A stretch of 64,000 nt of DNA from an uncultured Christensenellaceae bacterium (GTDB taxonomy: Bacteria; Bacillota; Clostridia; Christensenellales; Borkfalkiaceae): NCBI GenBank assembly GCA_910587005.1, contig CAJULB010000004.1, forward strand, positions 124,001 to 188,000, written 5' to 3'. The notes under the pieces are model-generated. The model did not search any database. It worked only from the letters and a program-made list of their open reading frames with translations, and was not told the origin of the DNA. This document shows positions 50,970 through 58,125 of the stretch, one piece after another. The position numbers and the translations under genes are program-made. How positions within the stretch are numbered: the first letter of the stretch is position 1; the number at the start of each line of letters is the position of its first letter.

Positions 50970-50998
50970 TTGACATTATTTGTAATTTAACATAAAAT
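50970..50998 (+). promoter_or_regulatory. Promoter of the lipoprotein gene at 51045
   Basis: TTGACA (50970-50975), 17-base spacer, TAAAAT (50993-50998). AAAGGAG follows before the ATG. Confidence 0.85.
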
Positions 50999-51044
50999 GA
51001 GTATATAAAAAAGCAAAAATTGCTTTAAAGGAGAATATAGAAAA

Positions 51045-52046
51045 ATGAAAAAATTGAAAGCAGTTGCCGCGGTACTGTGCGCGGGCGCGGTTTTCGCCGC
51101 GGCATTTACGTTCAGCGGCTGCAAAAACGGCGAAAGCGGGGTTATTCACGGCGATTACAAAGAAGCCACCTCTGCGGAATTTACCAACGCGGTTGAAGCA
51201 ATCGATACCGAAAATCTTTTCACCCCCGCGGAGGACGCCGAGAAATTCGGTTACGAATTTCACACCGAAACAAGCGGAAAAACAAGTTACGGCGGGGGAA
51301 ATCTGGGCGATGCGTTTGAAGCTTCGGCAAAAGCGGATGCGGAAGTCAAGTTTATTCTTGCAAAAACGGACGATAACGGTCTTAACGTAAACGGCGCGGG
51401 CAAGCTGAATTTCGAGCTGTTAACCAACATAAGCAAATTAGGCAGCAATACTTTAAGCGCAGGCTTTTACGCCGACAACAGCAATCTTTATCTTGACGCA
51501 AGTATAAAATCAACCGTTTCGGGAGCGGAACAGTCGTCCGCGTTCAAATACAAAATATCTTACGATGCGATTAAGGACTTAATTAACGGTATTATCGGCG
51601 GAACAACCCCCTCGGCGGAAGGCAGTATTTCGGGCGGATTCAGTCTGGGGGAATTCGCCGAGATTGCCGTAAATCTCGGCTTTAAAACATATATTGACTT
51701 CAATAACGGAATCAAGCTGAAACTGACAGCCGATAAAGAGGCGATTGCCAATCTGCTGTGGAATATCGATTCGGATATTTTCTATTCGACTGCTTTAAGC
51801 GACAGCTCTAAGCTTGAAATTTATTTTTCAATAGACAAGGCGGGCAAGTTTGCGGGATTTGCGGCAAACTACAATATTTATACTGAGGTCACGGTCGCCG
51901 ACAGCGATACGGTTACGGCGTCTTTGAAGGGCGCGACTTCGTTAAAGGTTTATAACGGCACAATAAAACTGCCTGCAAATTTAGACGAATATTACGAAAT
52001 TCCCGATTTCGGCGGAGCAACCGTTCCCACTTACTTAGCTTACTGA
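51045..52046 (+). CDS. Lipoprotein of unknown function
   Basis: 333 residues. Lipobox Cys26 (TFSGCKNG). The mature chain alternates short polar and hydrophobic runs (KLNFELLTNISKLG, AGFYADNSNLYLDASI, KIYSTEL-like strands), consistent with a large beta-sheet fold such as a half-barrel lipid or cell-wall binder. No recognised domain. Its strong promoter and AAAGGAG ribosome-binding site predict high expression. Monocistronic, ending at a bidirectional terminator. Confidence 0.75.
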   Translation: MKKLKAVAAVLCAGAVFAAAFTFSGCKNGESGVIHGDYKEATSAEFTNAVEAIDTENLFTPAEDAEKFGYEFHTETSGKTSYGGGNLGDAFEASAKADAEVKFILAKTDDNGLNVNGAGKLNFELLTNISKLGSNTLSAGFYADNSNLYLDASIKSTVSGAEQSSAFKYKISYDAIKDLINGIIGGTTPSAEGSISGGFSLGEFAEIAVNLGFKTYIDFNNGIKLKLTADKEAIANLLWNIDSDIFYSTALSDSSKLEIYFSIDKAGKFAGFAANYNIYTEVTVADSDTVTASLKGATSLKVYNGTIKLPANLDEYYEIPDFGGATVPTYLAY

Positions 52047-52064
52047 TTGTAATTTAAAAAAGAA

Positions 52065-52101
52065 AACCCTCCCCGCGGACTTTACGTCCGCGGGGAGGGT
52101 T
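52065..52101. terminator. Bidirectional terminator between lipoprotein and hydA
   Basis: A perfect 16-bp stem AACCCTCCCCGCGGAC / GTCCGCGGGGAGGGTT with a TTTAC loop and T/A-rich flanks. Confidence 0.92.
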
Positions 52102-52111
52102 ATTTAATAAA

Positions 52112-53827
52112 TCAATATTTTTCGCGTTTAGCGTAAGTTGTGTGCAAAAGCTTATGCGCTTTGTGCGAGTTGGGTTCGCCGAAATACTCGTTGTAGAGCA
52201 TAGTAACCGCGGGGTTCTCGTGCGAACAGCGCATACTGTCCTGCGCGTCATAATCGTACAAAGCCTGCGCGCGCACGGTTTTCAAATCGATGCTGTTTCG
52301 CACCTCGTCGTGAACGTACGGCTGACCGCCGCCGTTTATGCACCCGCCGGGGCAAGCCATAATTTCAACAAAGGTATAATTCTTTTCTCCGCTCTTAATA
52401 GCTTCGATAACCTTTCTCGCGTTGCCTAAACCGCTTGCAACCGCAACCGTAACGGTCGCTCCGCCGACGGTATAAGTCGCCTCTTTAACGCCCTGCGTAC
52501 CGCGCACTTCGGTAAATTCCAACGGCGCGCCGCTTCCGCCCAGCTTGTAAGCCGCAGTACGCAAAGCCGCCTCCATAACGCCGCCCGTCGCGCCGAATAT
52601 CGCGCCGGCTCCGCTCGCCTCGCCGAAAGGATTATCGTAAACGTCGTCCGCAATGTTCACGAAGTCGATACCCGCTTCCTTAATCATTTTAGCAAGCTCG
52701 CGCGTGGTCAGCGCCGCGTCCGTATAGTTGCCCAGCTCCTCGCGCGTAACCTCAAACTTTTTCGCCGTGCAGGGAATAACCGAAACAACGTACAAATCCT
52801 TAGGGTTTATACCGTTCTTTTCGCAGTAATAGGTTTTAAGCAGAGCCGAGAACATTTCCTGCGGGGATTTGCAGGTGGAAAGGTTGGGTAAAAGCTCGGG
52901 ATAGTAATGCTCGGCAAACTTTATCCAGCCGGGGCAGCAGCTTGTAAACATAGGCGTTTTACCGCCGTTTTTAAGTCTGTCAAGTAGCTCGTTCGCCTCC
53001 TCCATAATGGTGAGGTCTGCGGTAGTGTCCATATTAAAGCACTTAACGTCGCCGAGCTGTTTGATAGCCGAAACCATTTTTCCCTCTACGTTGGTGCCTA
53101 CGGGCAAGCCGAACGCCTCGCCGAGGGTTGCCCTTATAGACGGAGCGGTAAAGAATACGACTTGCTTCGTCGGGTCTACAATCGCGCCCCAAACGTCCGC
53201 AACCGCGCTCTTTTCGTAAAGCGCGCCTACGGGGCAGGCAACCACGCACTGTCCGCAGTTAACGCAGGGCGTAAACGCAAGCGAAACGTCGTACGGCGAA
53301 CCGATTGTCTTAGCGTAACCGCGGTTTTTGGGACCTATTGCGCCGATTGTCTGATGCTCGCACGCGGCAACGCAGCGGGTGCACATTATGCACTTGGAAT
53401 TGTCGCGCACAACCGAAGCAGACAAATCGTCAATGGGCTTAATATCGTGGTCGGTGCCGAATTTATCCTCTTCGGCGTTGTATTCCAGCGCAAGCTTCTG
53501 CAATTCGCAGTTCATCGAGCGCACACAGCTTAAACACTTCTTTTTATGGGTTGAAAGAATAAGTTCCAGCGTGGTTTTTCTTGATTTTCTTACGCGCGGA
53601 GTGTTGGTGCGCACTTCCATTCCCTCCGAAACGGGATAAACGCACGCCGCAACAAGCCCCCTTGCGCCCGTTGCCTCTACAAGGCACATACGGCACGAGC
53701 CTACGCACTGCACGTCCTTTAAAAAGCATAACGTGGGAATTCTTATATTGGCAAGCTTAGCCGCCTGTAAAATAGTCGAACCTTCGGGCACGCTGACTGC
53801 AATGCCGTTTATTTTCAAATTTATCAT
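52112..53827 (-). CDS. hydA: [FeFe] hydrogenase catalytic subunit HydA
   Basis: 571 residues. Makes or splits H2; with HydB and HydC predicted to use NADH and reduced ferredoxin together. N-terminal 2Fe-2S domain (Cys34, 41/45, 48 region, 62), His-ligated 4Fe-4S (THKKKCLSCVRSMNC, 93-107), two 4Fe-4S (CIMCTRCVAAC near 146; CVNCGQCVVACPVGA near 188), and the H-cluster motifs TSCCPGW (295-301), PCTAKKFE (352-359) and MACPGGCINGGGQP (490-503). The short C-terminus fits soluble trimeric enzymes. 317 bases separate it from hydB. Confidence 0.96.
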   Translation of the reverse strand: MINLKINGIAVSVPEGSTILQAAKLANIRIPTLCFLKDVQCVGSCRMCLVEATGARGLVAACVYPVSEGMEVRTNTPRVRKSRKTTLELILSTHKKKCLSCVRSMNCELQKLALEYNAEEDKFGTDHDIKPIDDLSASVVRDNSKCIMCTRCVAACEHQTIGAIGPKNRGYAKTIGSPYDVSLAFTPCVNCGQCVVACPVGALYEKSAVADVWGAIVDPTKQVVFFTAPSIRATLGEAFGLPVGTNVEGKMVSAIKQLGDVKCFNMDTTADLTIMEEANELLDRLKNGGKTPMFTSCCPGWIKFAEHYYPELLPNLSTCKSPQEMFSALLKTYYCEKNGINPKDLYVVSVIPCTAKKFEVTREELGNYTDAALTTRELAKMIKEAGIDFVNIADDVYDNPFGEASGAGAIFGATGGVMEAALRTAAYKLGGSGAPLEFTEVRGTQGVKEATYTVGGATVTVAVASGLGNARKVIEAIKSGEKNYTFVEIMACPGGCINGGGQPYVHDEVRNSIDLKTVRAQALYDYDAQDSMRCSHENPAVTMLYNEYFGEPNSHKAHKLLHTTYAKREKY

Positions 53828-53996
53828 AATACTCCTTTTTCGCGCAAATCTCGCTCCGTTACTATTTGCGCGAGATTGCCGTTGCCGTGAAAACGCTTAA
53901 CGGCAAAACTAAATCCCGCCTTGCGTTTTCCGACGTAAATTAAATTTATAAATGAGCTTTATTGCAACGTCATTCAAAAAGCAAAATGCTGAAACC

Positions 53997-54105
53997 TGTC
54001 ATACTGAGATTTATCGAAGTATCTCAAAATAGTTTACAACGCACGTCAAGGCGATTGACCGATTGCGCTTAATCAATCAGATTCTTCGGCTGCGCTCGGA
54101 ATGAC
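53997..54105. repeat. Inverted-pair repeat, family 1, copy G, between hydB and hydA
   Basis: TGTCATACTGAGATTTATCG with AAGTATCTCAAAATAG on one side and CAATCAGATTCTTCGGCTGC with GCTCGGAATGAC on the other, 109 bp, inside the hydrogenase operon. The rest of the 53828-54144 gap holds no gene. Confidence 0.8.
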
Positions 54106-54144
54106 GGTAAACCGTGCGTTTTGAATGACAAACGGCAAAGCTTA

Positions 54145-56037
54145 TCATTTTTTAACTATCGCGTTAAATTTGCAATGCGCAATACACTGTCCGCACTTAA
54201 TACACTTTTTGGTGTCGATATCGTGCACGCTCTTGACCGTACCAGAAATTGCGTTTGCGGGACAGTTGCGCGCGCACAGCGTACAGCCGCGGCACTTGTC
54301 GGGTTCGATATAATAATTCAACAGCGATTTACATACGCCCGCGGGACATTTTTTATCGTAAATGTGCGCCTTGTACTCGTCGCCGAAGTGCTCCATAGCC
54401 GAAAGTATCGGGTTGGGCGCCGACTGTCCGAGCGCGCACAGCGACGAACTCTTCATATGGTCGGCTATTTCCTTTATTTTTTCCAAATCCTCAGGCTCGC
54501 CGTTGCCGTCGCAGATTTTATTAAGGGTTTCCAGAAGGCGCTTCGTGCCGATACGGCAGGGAACGCACTTTCCGCAGCTTTCGTCCGCGGTAAATTCAAG
54601 GTAGAACTTCGCAATGTCAACCATACAGGTGTCCTCGTCCATAACGATAAGTCCGCCCGAGCCCATCATCGAGCCGATTGCGACAAGGTTGTCGAAGTCC
54701 ATTCCTATATCTATAAATTTAGCGGGTATACAGCCGCCCGAAGGTCCGCCCGTCTGCGCCGCCTTAAACGCTTTTCCGTTGGGAATACCTCCGCCTATAT
54801 CGTATACGATAGTTTTAAGCGGTGTGCCCATAGGCACTTCCACAAGACCTACGTTGTGAATTTTTCCGCCGAGCGCGAACACCTTTGTGCCCTTGCTCTT
54901 TTCCGTGCCGATAGACGCGAACCAAGCCGAGCCCTTCAAAAGAATAGGCGCAACGCTTGCCCATGTTTCAACGTTGTTCAAAACGGTGGGTTTACGGAAC
55001 ACACCGCACTGCGCCGAGAAGGGCGGTCTGGGTCTGGGTTCACCGCGATGACCTTCAATGCTCGCCATAAGCGCGGTTTCCTCGCCGCACACGAACGCAC
55101 CCGCGCCAAGACGGACGTGAATATCGAAGTCGAAACCGCTTCCCAAAATGTTTTTGCCCAAAAGCCCCAGCTTTCTCGCCTGAGCAATTGCTATGTTAAG
55201 TCTTTCTACCGCAATCGGGTACTCCGCGCGGACGTATATGTAGCCTTCCTGAGCGCCGACGGTGTAGCCTGCAATAGTCATTGCTTCAAGCACGGTGTGC
55301 GGGTCGCCTTCGAGCACCGACCTGTCCATAAACGCGCCGGGGTCGCCCTCGTCCGCGTTACAGCAAACGTACTTTTTGTCGCCCTTCGCCTCTTTCGTGA
55401 ACTGCCATTTCAAGCCCGTGGGGAAGCCCGCGCCGCCTCTGCCGCGCAAGCCCGCCGCTTTCAGCTCGGAAATAACCTCGTCGGGCGTCATTTCAAACAG
55501 CACTTTTGCCAAAGCCGCATAGTCGCCCGCCGCAATAGCTTCCTCAATGCTTTCCGCCGCAATAACGCCGCAGTTGCGCAAAGCTATACGCATTTGATGC
55601 TTGTAGAAAGGAATTTCCGCGAACGGAATAACGCTTCCGTCCTCGTGAACGGTGTCCGCGTATAAAAGCTCTTTTACAATCTGACCGCCCTTTACAAGGT
55701 GCTTTTCGGCAACGGTTTTTGCATGTTCGGGCGTCATTTGCGAATAAAACGCGCCCTCGGGATAAACTATCATAATGGGGCCGAGCGCACAAAGCCCGAA
55801 ACAGCCCGTCTTTACGATTAAAACGTCGTTTATGCCGAGTTCCGCAAACGATTTTTCAAGCTGTTCGATAACCTGCAACGAGTGCGACGATGTACAGCCC
55901 GTGCCTCCGCAGACCAGCACCTGTTTTCTGTAACCGGTGTTAGCGGAAAGCTTTTCCGCCTGTTCGCGGACAATTCTTCTTACGTTTATTAAGTCGGCTT
56001 TTTCAGCCGCGATTTTTTTAAGTTGTTTAACGTTCAT
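54145..56037 (-). CDS. hydB: Hydrogenase subunit HydB (NuoF-like, NADH/FMN)
   Basis: 630 residues. NADH-oxidising, flavin-bearing subunit, the presumed site of electron bifurcation. N-terminal 2Fe-2S thioredoxin-like domain (CGGTGCTSSHS, KTGCFGLCALGP, about 44-110). NuoF core with RGRGGAGFPTGLKW (near 195, NADH/FMN) and GAYICGEET-like GAFVCGEETALMAS. 4Fe-4S ligands in ESCGKCVPCRIGTKRLL near 500. C-terminal ferredoxin with two clusters, CRGCTLCARNCP and CIKCGQCIAHCK. Twelve bases after hydC. Confidence 0.96.
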   Translation of the reverse strand: MNVKQLKKIAAEKADLINVRRIVREQAEKLSANTGYRKQVLVCGGTGCTSSHSLQVIEQLEKSFAELGINDVLIVKTGCFGLCALGPIMIVYPEGAFYSQMTPEHAKTVAEKHLVKGGQIVKELLYADTVHEDGSVIPFAEIPFYKHQMRIALRNCGVIAAESIEEAIAAGDYAALAKVLFEMTPDEVISELKAAGLRGRGGAGFPTGLKWQFTKEAKGDKKYVCCNADEGDPGAFMDRSVLEGDPHTVLEAMTIAGYTVGAQEGYIYVRAEYPIAVERLNIAIAQARKLGLLGKNILGSGFDFDIHVRLGAGAFVCGEETALMASIEGHRGEPRPRPPFSAQCGVFRKPTVLNNVETWASVAPILLKGSAWFASIGTEKSKGTKVFALGGKIHNVGLVEVPMGTPLKTIVYDIGGGIPNGKAFKAAQTGGPSGGCIPAKFIDIGMDFDNLVAIGSMMGSGGLIVMDEDTCMVDIAKFYLEFTADESCGKCVPCRIGTKRLLETLNKICDGNGEPEDLEKIKEIADHMKSSSLCALGQSAPNPILSAMEHFGDEYKAHIYDKKCPAGVCKSLLNYYIEPDKCRGCTLCARNCPANAISGTVKSVHDIDTKKCIKCGQCIAHCKFNAIVKK

Positions 56038-56049
56038 TTTTCCGCCTCC

Positions 56050-56538
56050 TTAGTCCTGCATATACTTGTCAAGAATACCTTTTACGTCCGCGGGGGAAAG
56101 CTTGCCGTAAACCTCGCCGTCGATAATCATGACGGGGGCAAGTCCGCAGGCACCTACGCAGCGGCAGCTTTCGATAGAAAACTTCTTATCGGGCGTACAT
56201 TCGCCGCAGTGAATACGCAGTTCATGCTCAACCGCTTCAAGAATCTTGTCCGAACCCTTAACATAGCAAGCCGTGCCGAGGCAGATGCTGATTTTGTGCT
56301 TGCCTTTGGGTTGAAGCGAAAACTGCGAATAGAACGTAGCCACGCCGTAAACTTCGGCAAGCGGAATGTTCAGTTCGTCGGCGATAACCGTCTGCACTTC
56401 CGAGGGCAGATAGCCGTAAATGTTCTGCGCCTCGTGCAAAACGGGCATAAGCGCGCCCTTTTCGCCCTTGTGCGCTTTGATACACTTTTTAAGCTCGCTC
56501 ATCTGCTGCTTAGTGCCCTCAAATTCGATATTTGACAT
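56050..56538 (-). CDS. hydC: Hydrogenase subunit HydC (NuoE-like 2Fe-2S protein)
   Basis: 162 residues. Thioredoxin-like 2Fe-2S subunit with cysteines in CLGTACYVKGSDKI (near 85-92) and CRCVGACGLAPV (near 126-131). Usual NuoE/HydC length. First gene of hydC-hydB-hydA. TAGGAGAG precedes the ATG. Confidence 0.96.
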   Translation of the reverse strand: MSNIEFEGTKQQMSELKKCIKAHKGEKGALMPVLHEAQNIYGYLPSEVQTVIADELNIPLAEVYGVATFYSQFSLQPKGKHKISICLGTACYVKGSDKILEAVEHELRIHCGECTPDKKFSIESCRCVGACGLAPVMIIDGEVYGKLSPADVKGILDKYMQD

Positions 56539-56590
56539 TTTACTCTCCTAATTTTTTTGAAATACGTTTTGATAAATTATTATCGAATTT

Positions 56591-56599
56591 ATTATATCA
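56591..56599 (-). promoter_or_regulatory. Extended -10 promoter of the hydCBA operon
   Basis: TGA-TATAAT (56599-56591), about 50 bases before the hydC ATG. No Rex-type palindrome (TTGTGA...TCACAA) is seen. Confidence 0.6.
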
Positions 56600-56679
56600 T
56601 TGTAAAGCCGAAAAATAAAACGTTTTCGACAAATAAAAACAAATTTTGTAAAGCAATTTTTACCTTTTTATAAAAGAGC

Positions 56680-56711
56680 GCCGACCCGCGCAAATTTTTG
56701 CGCGGGTCGGC
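56680..56711 (-). terminator. Terminator upstream of the hydrogenase promoter
   Basis: A perfect 15-bp stem GCCGACCCGCGCAAA / TTTGCGCGGGTCGGC with a 2-base loop. The minus-strand tail CTCTTTTATAAA ends the transcript of the small Cys-rich gene at 56892 before the hyd promoter. Confidence 0.8.
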
Positions 56712-56726
56712 TGTGCTTATGACTAT

Positions 56727-56885
56727 GAGATTCTTCACTGCGTTCAGAATGACAGTAGCCCAAACTTTTTAAACGTGTCATGCTGAGGCTTTGCCGAAGC
56801 ATCTGATTGATATAACCCTACCCCCTGCCTATGGCAGCGTTTGATTTAGTGTCATTCTGAGCGTAAGCGAAGAATCTGATTGATA
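56727..56885. repeat. Composite family 1 repeat (H) with an embedded family 3 fragment
   Basis: Arms: GAGATTCTTCACTGCGTTC with AGAATGACA, TGTCATGCTGAGGCTTTGCC with GAAGCATCTGATTGAT, a CCCCCTGCCTATGGCAGC piece, then TGTCATTCTGAGCGTAAGCG with AAGAATCTGATTGAT. Two partial copies joined. Confidence 0.75.
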
Positions 56886-56891
56886 TAACCC

Positions 56892-57077
56892 TTACCCCTC
56901 TTTTTTCTTATGAAAACCGCAACCGTAATAAATACTGAACTGCCTGCGCTTGTCACTGCCAAGCTTATCGCACATGCAAGAGCCGTATTCTATGGGAATA
57001 AACTCCTCGCCGTATTTTATATAGTGCTGGGAAAAATAAACACAATCTCTGCAAACGTTTATCTGTCTTTCTTCCAT
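56892..57077 (-). CDS. Small Cys-rich (zinc-ribbon-like) protein
   Basis: 61 residues with five cysteines: C-x2-C at 9/12 (NVCRDCVYFSQ), C-x-C at 34/36 (GSCMCDKLG) and one at 53 (YYGCGFHKKK) with His nearby. Metal binding is likely. No known family recognised. GGCGG precedes the ATG. Its promoter (TTGACA-16-TATAAT) is divergent from that of the HTH gene at 57170, with overlapping -35 boxes, so the two genes probably form one regulatory pair. Confidence 0.7.
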   Translation of the reverse strand: MEERQINVCRDCVYFSQHYIKYGEEFIPIEYGSCMCDKLGSDKRRQFSIYYGCGFHKKKEG

Positions 57078-57112
57078 AAGTTTACCGCCTTTATAGCCTG
57101 TTTTACGTCTAT

Positions 57113-57162
57113 ATTATAGCGTTTTTTACGACCTTGTCAACTATTTGACCATATCATAAAAT
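57113..57162. promoter_or_regulatory. Face-to-face promoters sharing the -35 region
   Basis: Minus strand: TTGACA (57140-57135), 16-base spacer, TATAAT (57118-57113). Plus strand: TTGTCA (57134-57139), 17-base spacer, TAAAAT (57157-57162), 7 bases before ATG 57170. The two -35 hexamers occupy nearly the same bases, so both promoters cannot be used at once. Confidence 0.75.
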
Positions 57163-57169
57163 TGACTAT

Positions 57170-57373
57170 ATGATTAGTTACGCACCGTTTTGGAAAACCA
57201 TTAAAGCAAAAGGCTTTTCAACTTATAAGTTGATTAATGATTATGAAATTAGCAACAGTACTATACAGAGATTAAGAGAAAATAAAGGTATTACAACAAC
57301 CACAATAGACGATTTCTGCAAAATTTTAGATTGCAGAGTTGAGGACATTGTTGAATACGTAAAAGAGGACTAA
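57170..57373 (+). CDS. Small Cro/C1-type HTH regulator, leaderless start
   Basis: 67 residues, HTH_26-type single domain: FSTYKLINDYEISNSTIQRL as the helix-turn-helix, then NKGITTTTIDDFCKILDCRV and DIVEYVKED. AT-rich codons compared with neighbours. No ribosome-binding site; the ATG lies where transcription should start. Divergent from the Cys-rich gene. Similar regulators are common on mobile elements, but no other mobile gene is nearby. Confidence 0.85.
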   Translation: MISYAPFWKTIKAKGFSTYKLINDYEISNSTIQRLRENKGITTTTIDDFCKILDCRVEDIVEYVKED

Positions 57374-57376
57374 TTC

Positions 57377-57590
57377 CACCCCCTTAAATCCTCCCGCCGA
57401 AGCAGGGGGTAAATTTGCGGTCACCCCCTCTTTTACCGTCATTTCGAGCGCAGTCGAGAAATCCCCACGTTTAAGCGCATAGGATTTTGGGATTTCTCCA
57501 CGCGCTTCGCTTGGTCGAAATGACGGCAATTATAATTTTTTGCAAACAAAATCCCCCGCTCGGGCGGGGGAACATAGGGGGTGGGCGCAT
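57377..57590. repeat. Nested repeats: family 2 copy 2 inside a family 3 pair
   Basis: The inner element at 57436-57526 reads CCGTCATTTCGAGCGCAGTC ... CGGTCGAAATGACGG and matches the copy at 48187-48286, including the GCATAGGATTTTGGGATTT centre. The flanks are CCACCCCCTTAAATCC...GGGGGTAAA on the left and CCCCCGCTCGGGCGGGGG with GGGGGTGGGC on the right, i.e. family 3 halves. Confidence 0.8.
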
Positions 57591-57607
57591 TAATGCAATA
57601 CAAAACA

Positions 57608-57640
57608 GCGCGCCCGCAGACTAACTGTCTGCAGGCGCGC
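57608..57640 (-). terminator. Terminator after thioredoxin
   Basis: A 14-bp stem GCGCGCCCGCAGAC / GTCTGCAGGCGCGC with one C-A mismatch, TAACT loop, 18 bases past the stop at 57659. The minus-strand tail is CTGTTTTG. Confidence 0.75.
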
Positions 57641-57658
57641 TTCTTCCTTTGTTAAAAA

Positions 57659-57970
57659 TCAAAGATTTGCGTTTAAAAACTCCGTCATTCCGTTTGCGTC
57701 GGTATAGCCCAAGTTATCCGCCGTTTTTTCGCCGTTTTTGAAAACCGCAACAAGCGGAATGGACATAATGCCGTAGCGCACGGCAAGCTCCGCATTTTCG
57801 TCAATATCTACTTTAACGAAAACCGCCTTGTCCGCAAATTCCCCTGACACCTTGTCCATTACGGGCGCAAGCATTTTGCAAGGTCCGCACCACGTCGCGA
57901 AAAAGTCGCATACAACGGGCTTATCGCCCTTCAACAGCTCGTCGAATTTTTCAGTGTTAATCTGTTCCAT
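57659..57970 (-). CDS. trxA: Thioredoxin
   Basis: 103 residues. Disulphide reductase with active-site WCGPC (Cys28, Cys31), the cis-Pro loop GIMSIPLVAVF near 73 and conserved Asp23 (VCDFFATW). Full length. ATG 57970 has AAGGAGAT at proper spacing; the longer frame to 58036 is rejected for that reason. No thioredoxin reductase nearby. Downstream of hisS but separated by a family 1 repeat. Confidence 0.95.
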   Translation of the reverse strand: MEQINTEKFDELLKGDKPVVCDFFATWCGPCKMLAPVMDKVSGEFADKAVFVKVDIDENAELAVRYGIMSIPLVAVFKNGEKTADNLGYTDANGMTEFLNANL

Positions 57971-58005
57971 AGTTATTTTATCTCCTTTATTCGTTCTTAA
58001 ATACG

Positions 58006-58113
58006 TGTCATGCTGACGCTTGCGGAAGCATCTCAAAGTGGCTTACAACGTATGTTAAAGCTTTCAAATTGCACTTATGATTATCAGATTCTTCGCTTAC
58101 GCTCAGAATGACA
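58006..58113. repeat. Inverted-pair repeat, family 1, copy I
   Basis: TGTCATGCTGACGCTTGCGG with AAGCATCTCAAAG on one side and ATCAGATTCTTCGCTTACGC with TCAGAATGACA on the other, 108 bp, between hisS and trxA on the same strand. Confidence 0.85.
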
Positions 58114-58125
58114 TAAAAAACAAGC

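Noticed and set aside
54121..55665. Long plus-strand open frame of 514 codons opposite hydB
   Set aside because: It is the exact antisense of the conserved HydB coding sequence, is rich in Arg, His and Phe as expected of a shadow frame, and has no ribosome-binding site.
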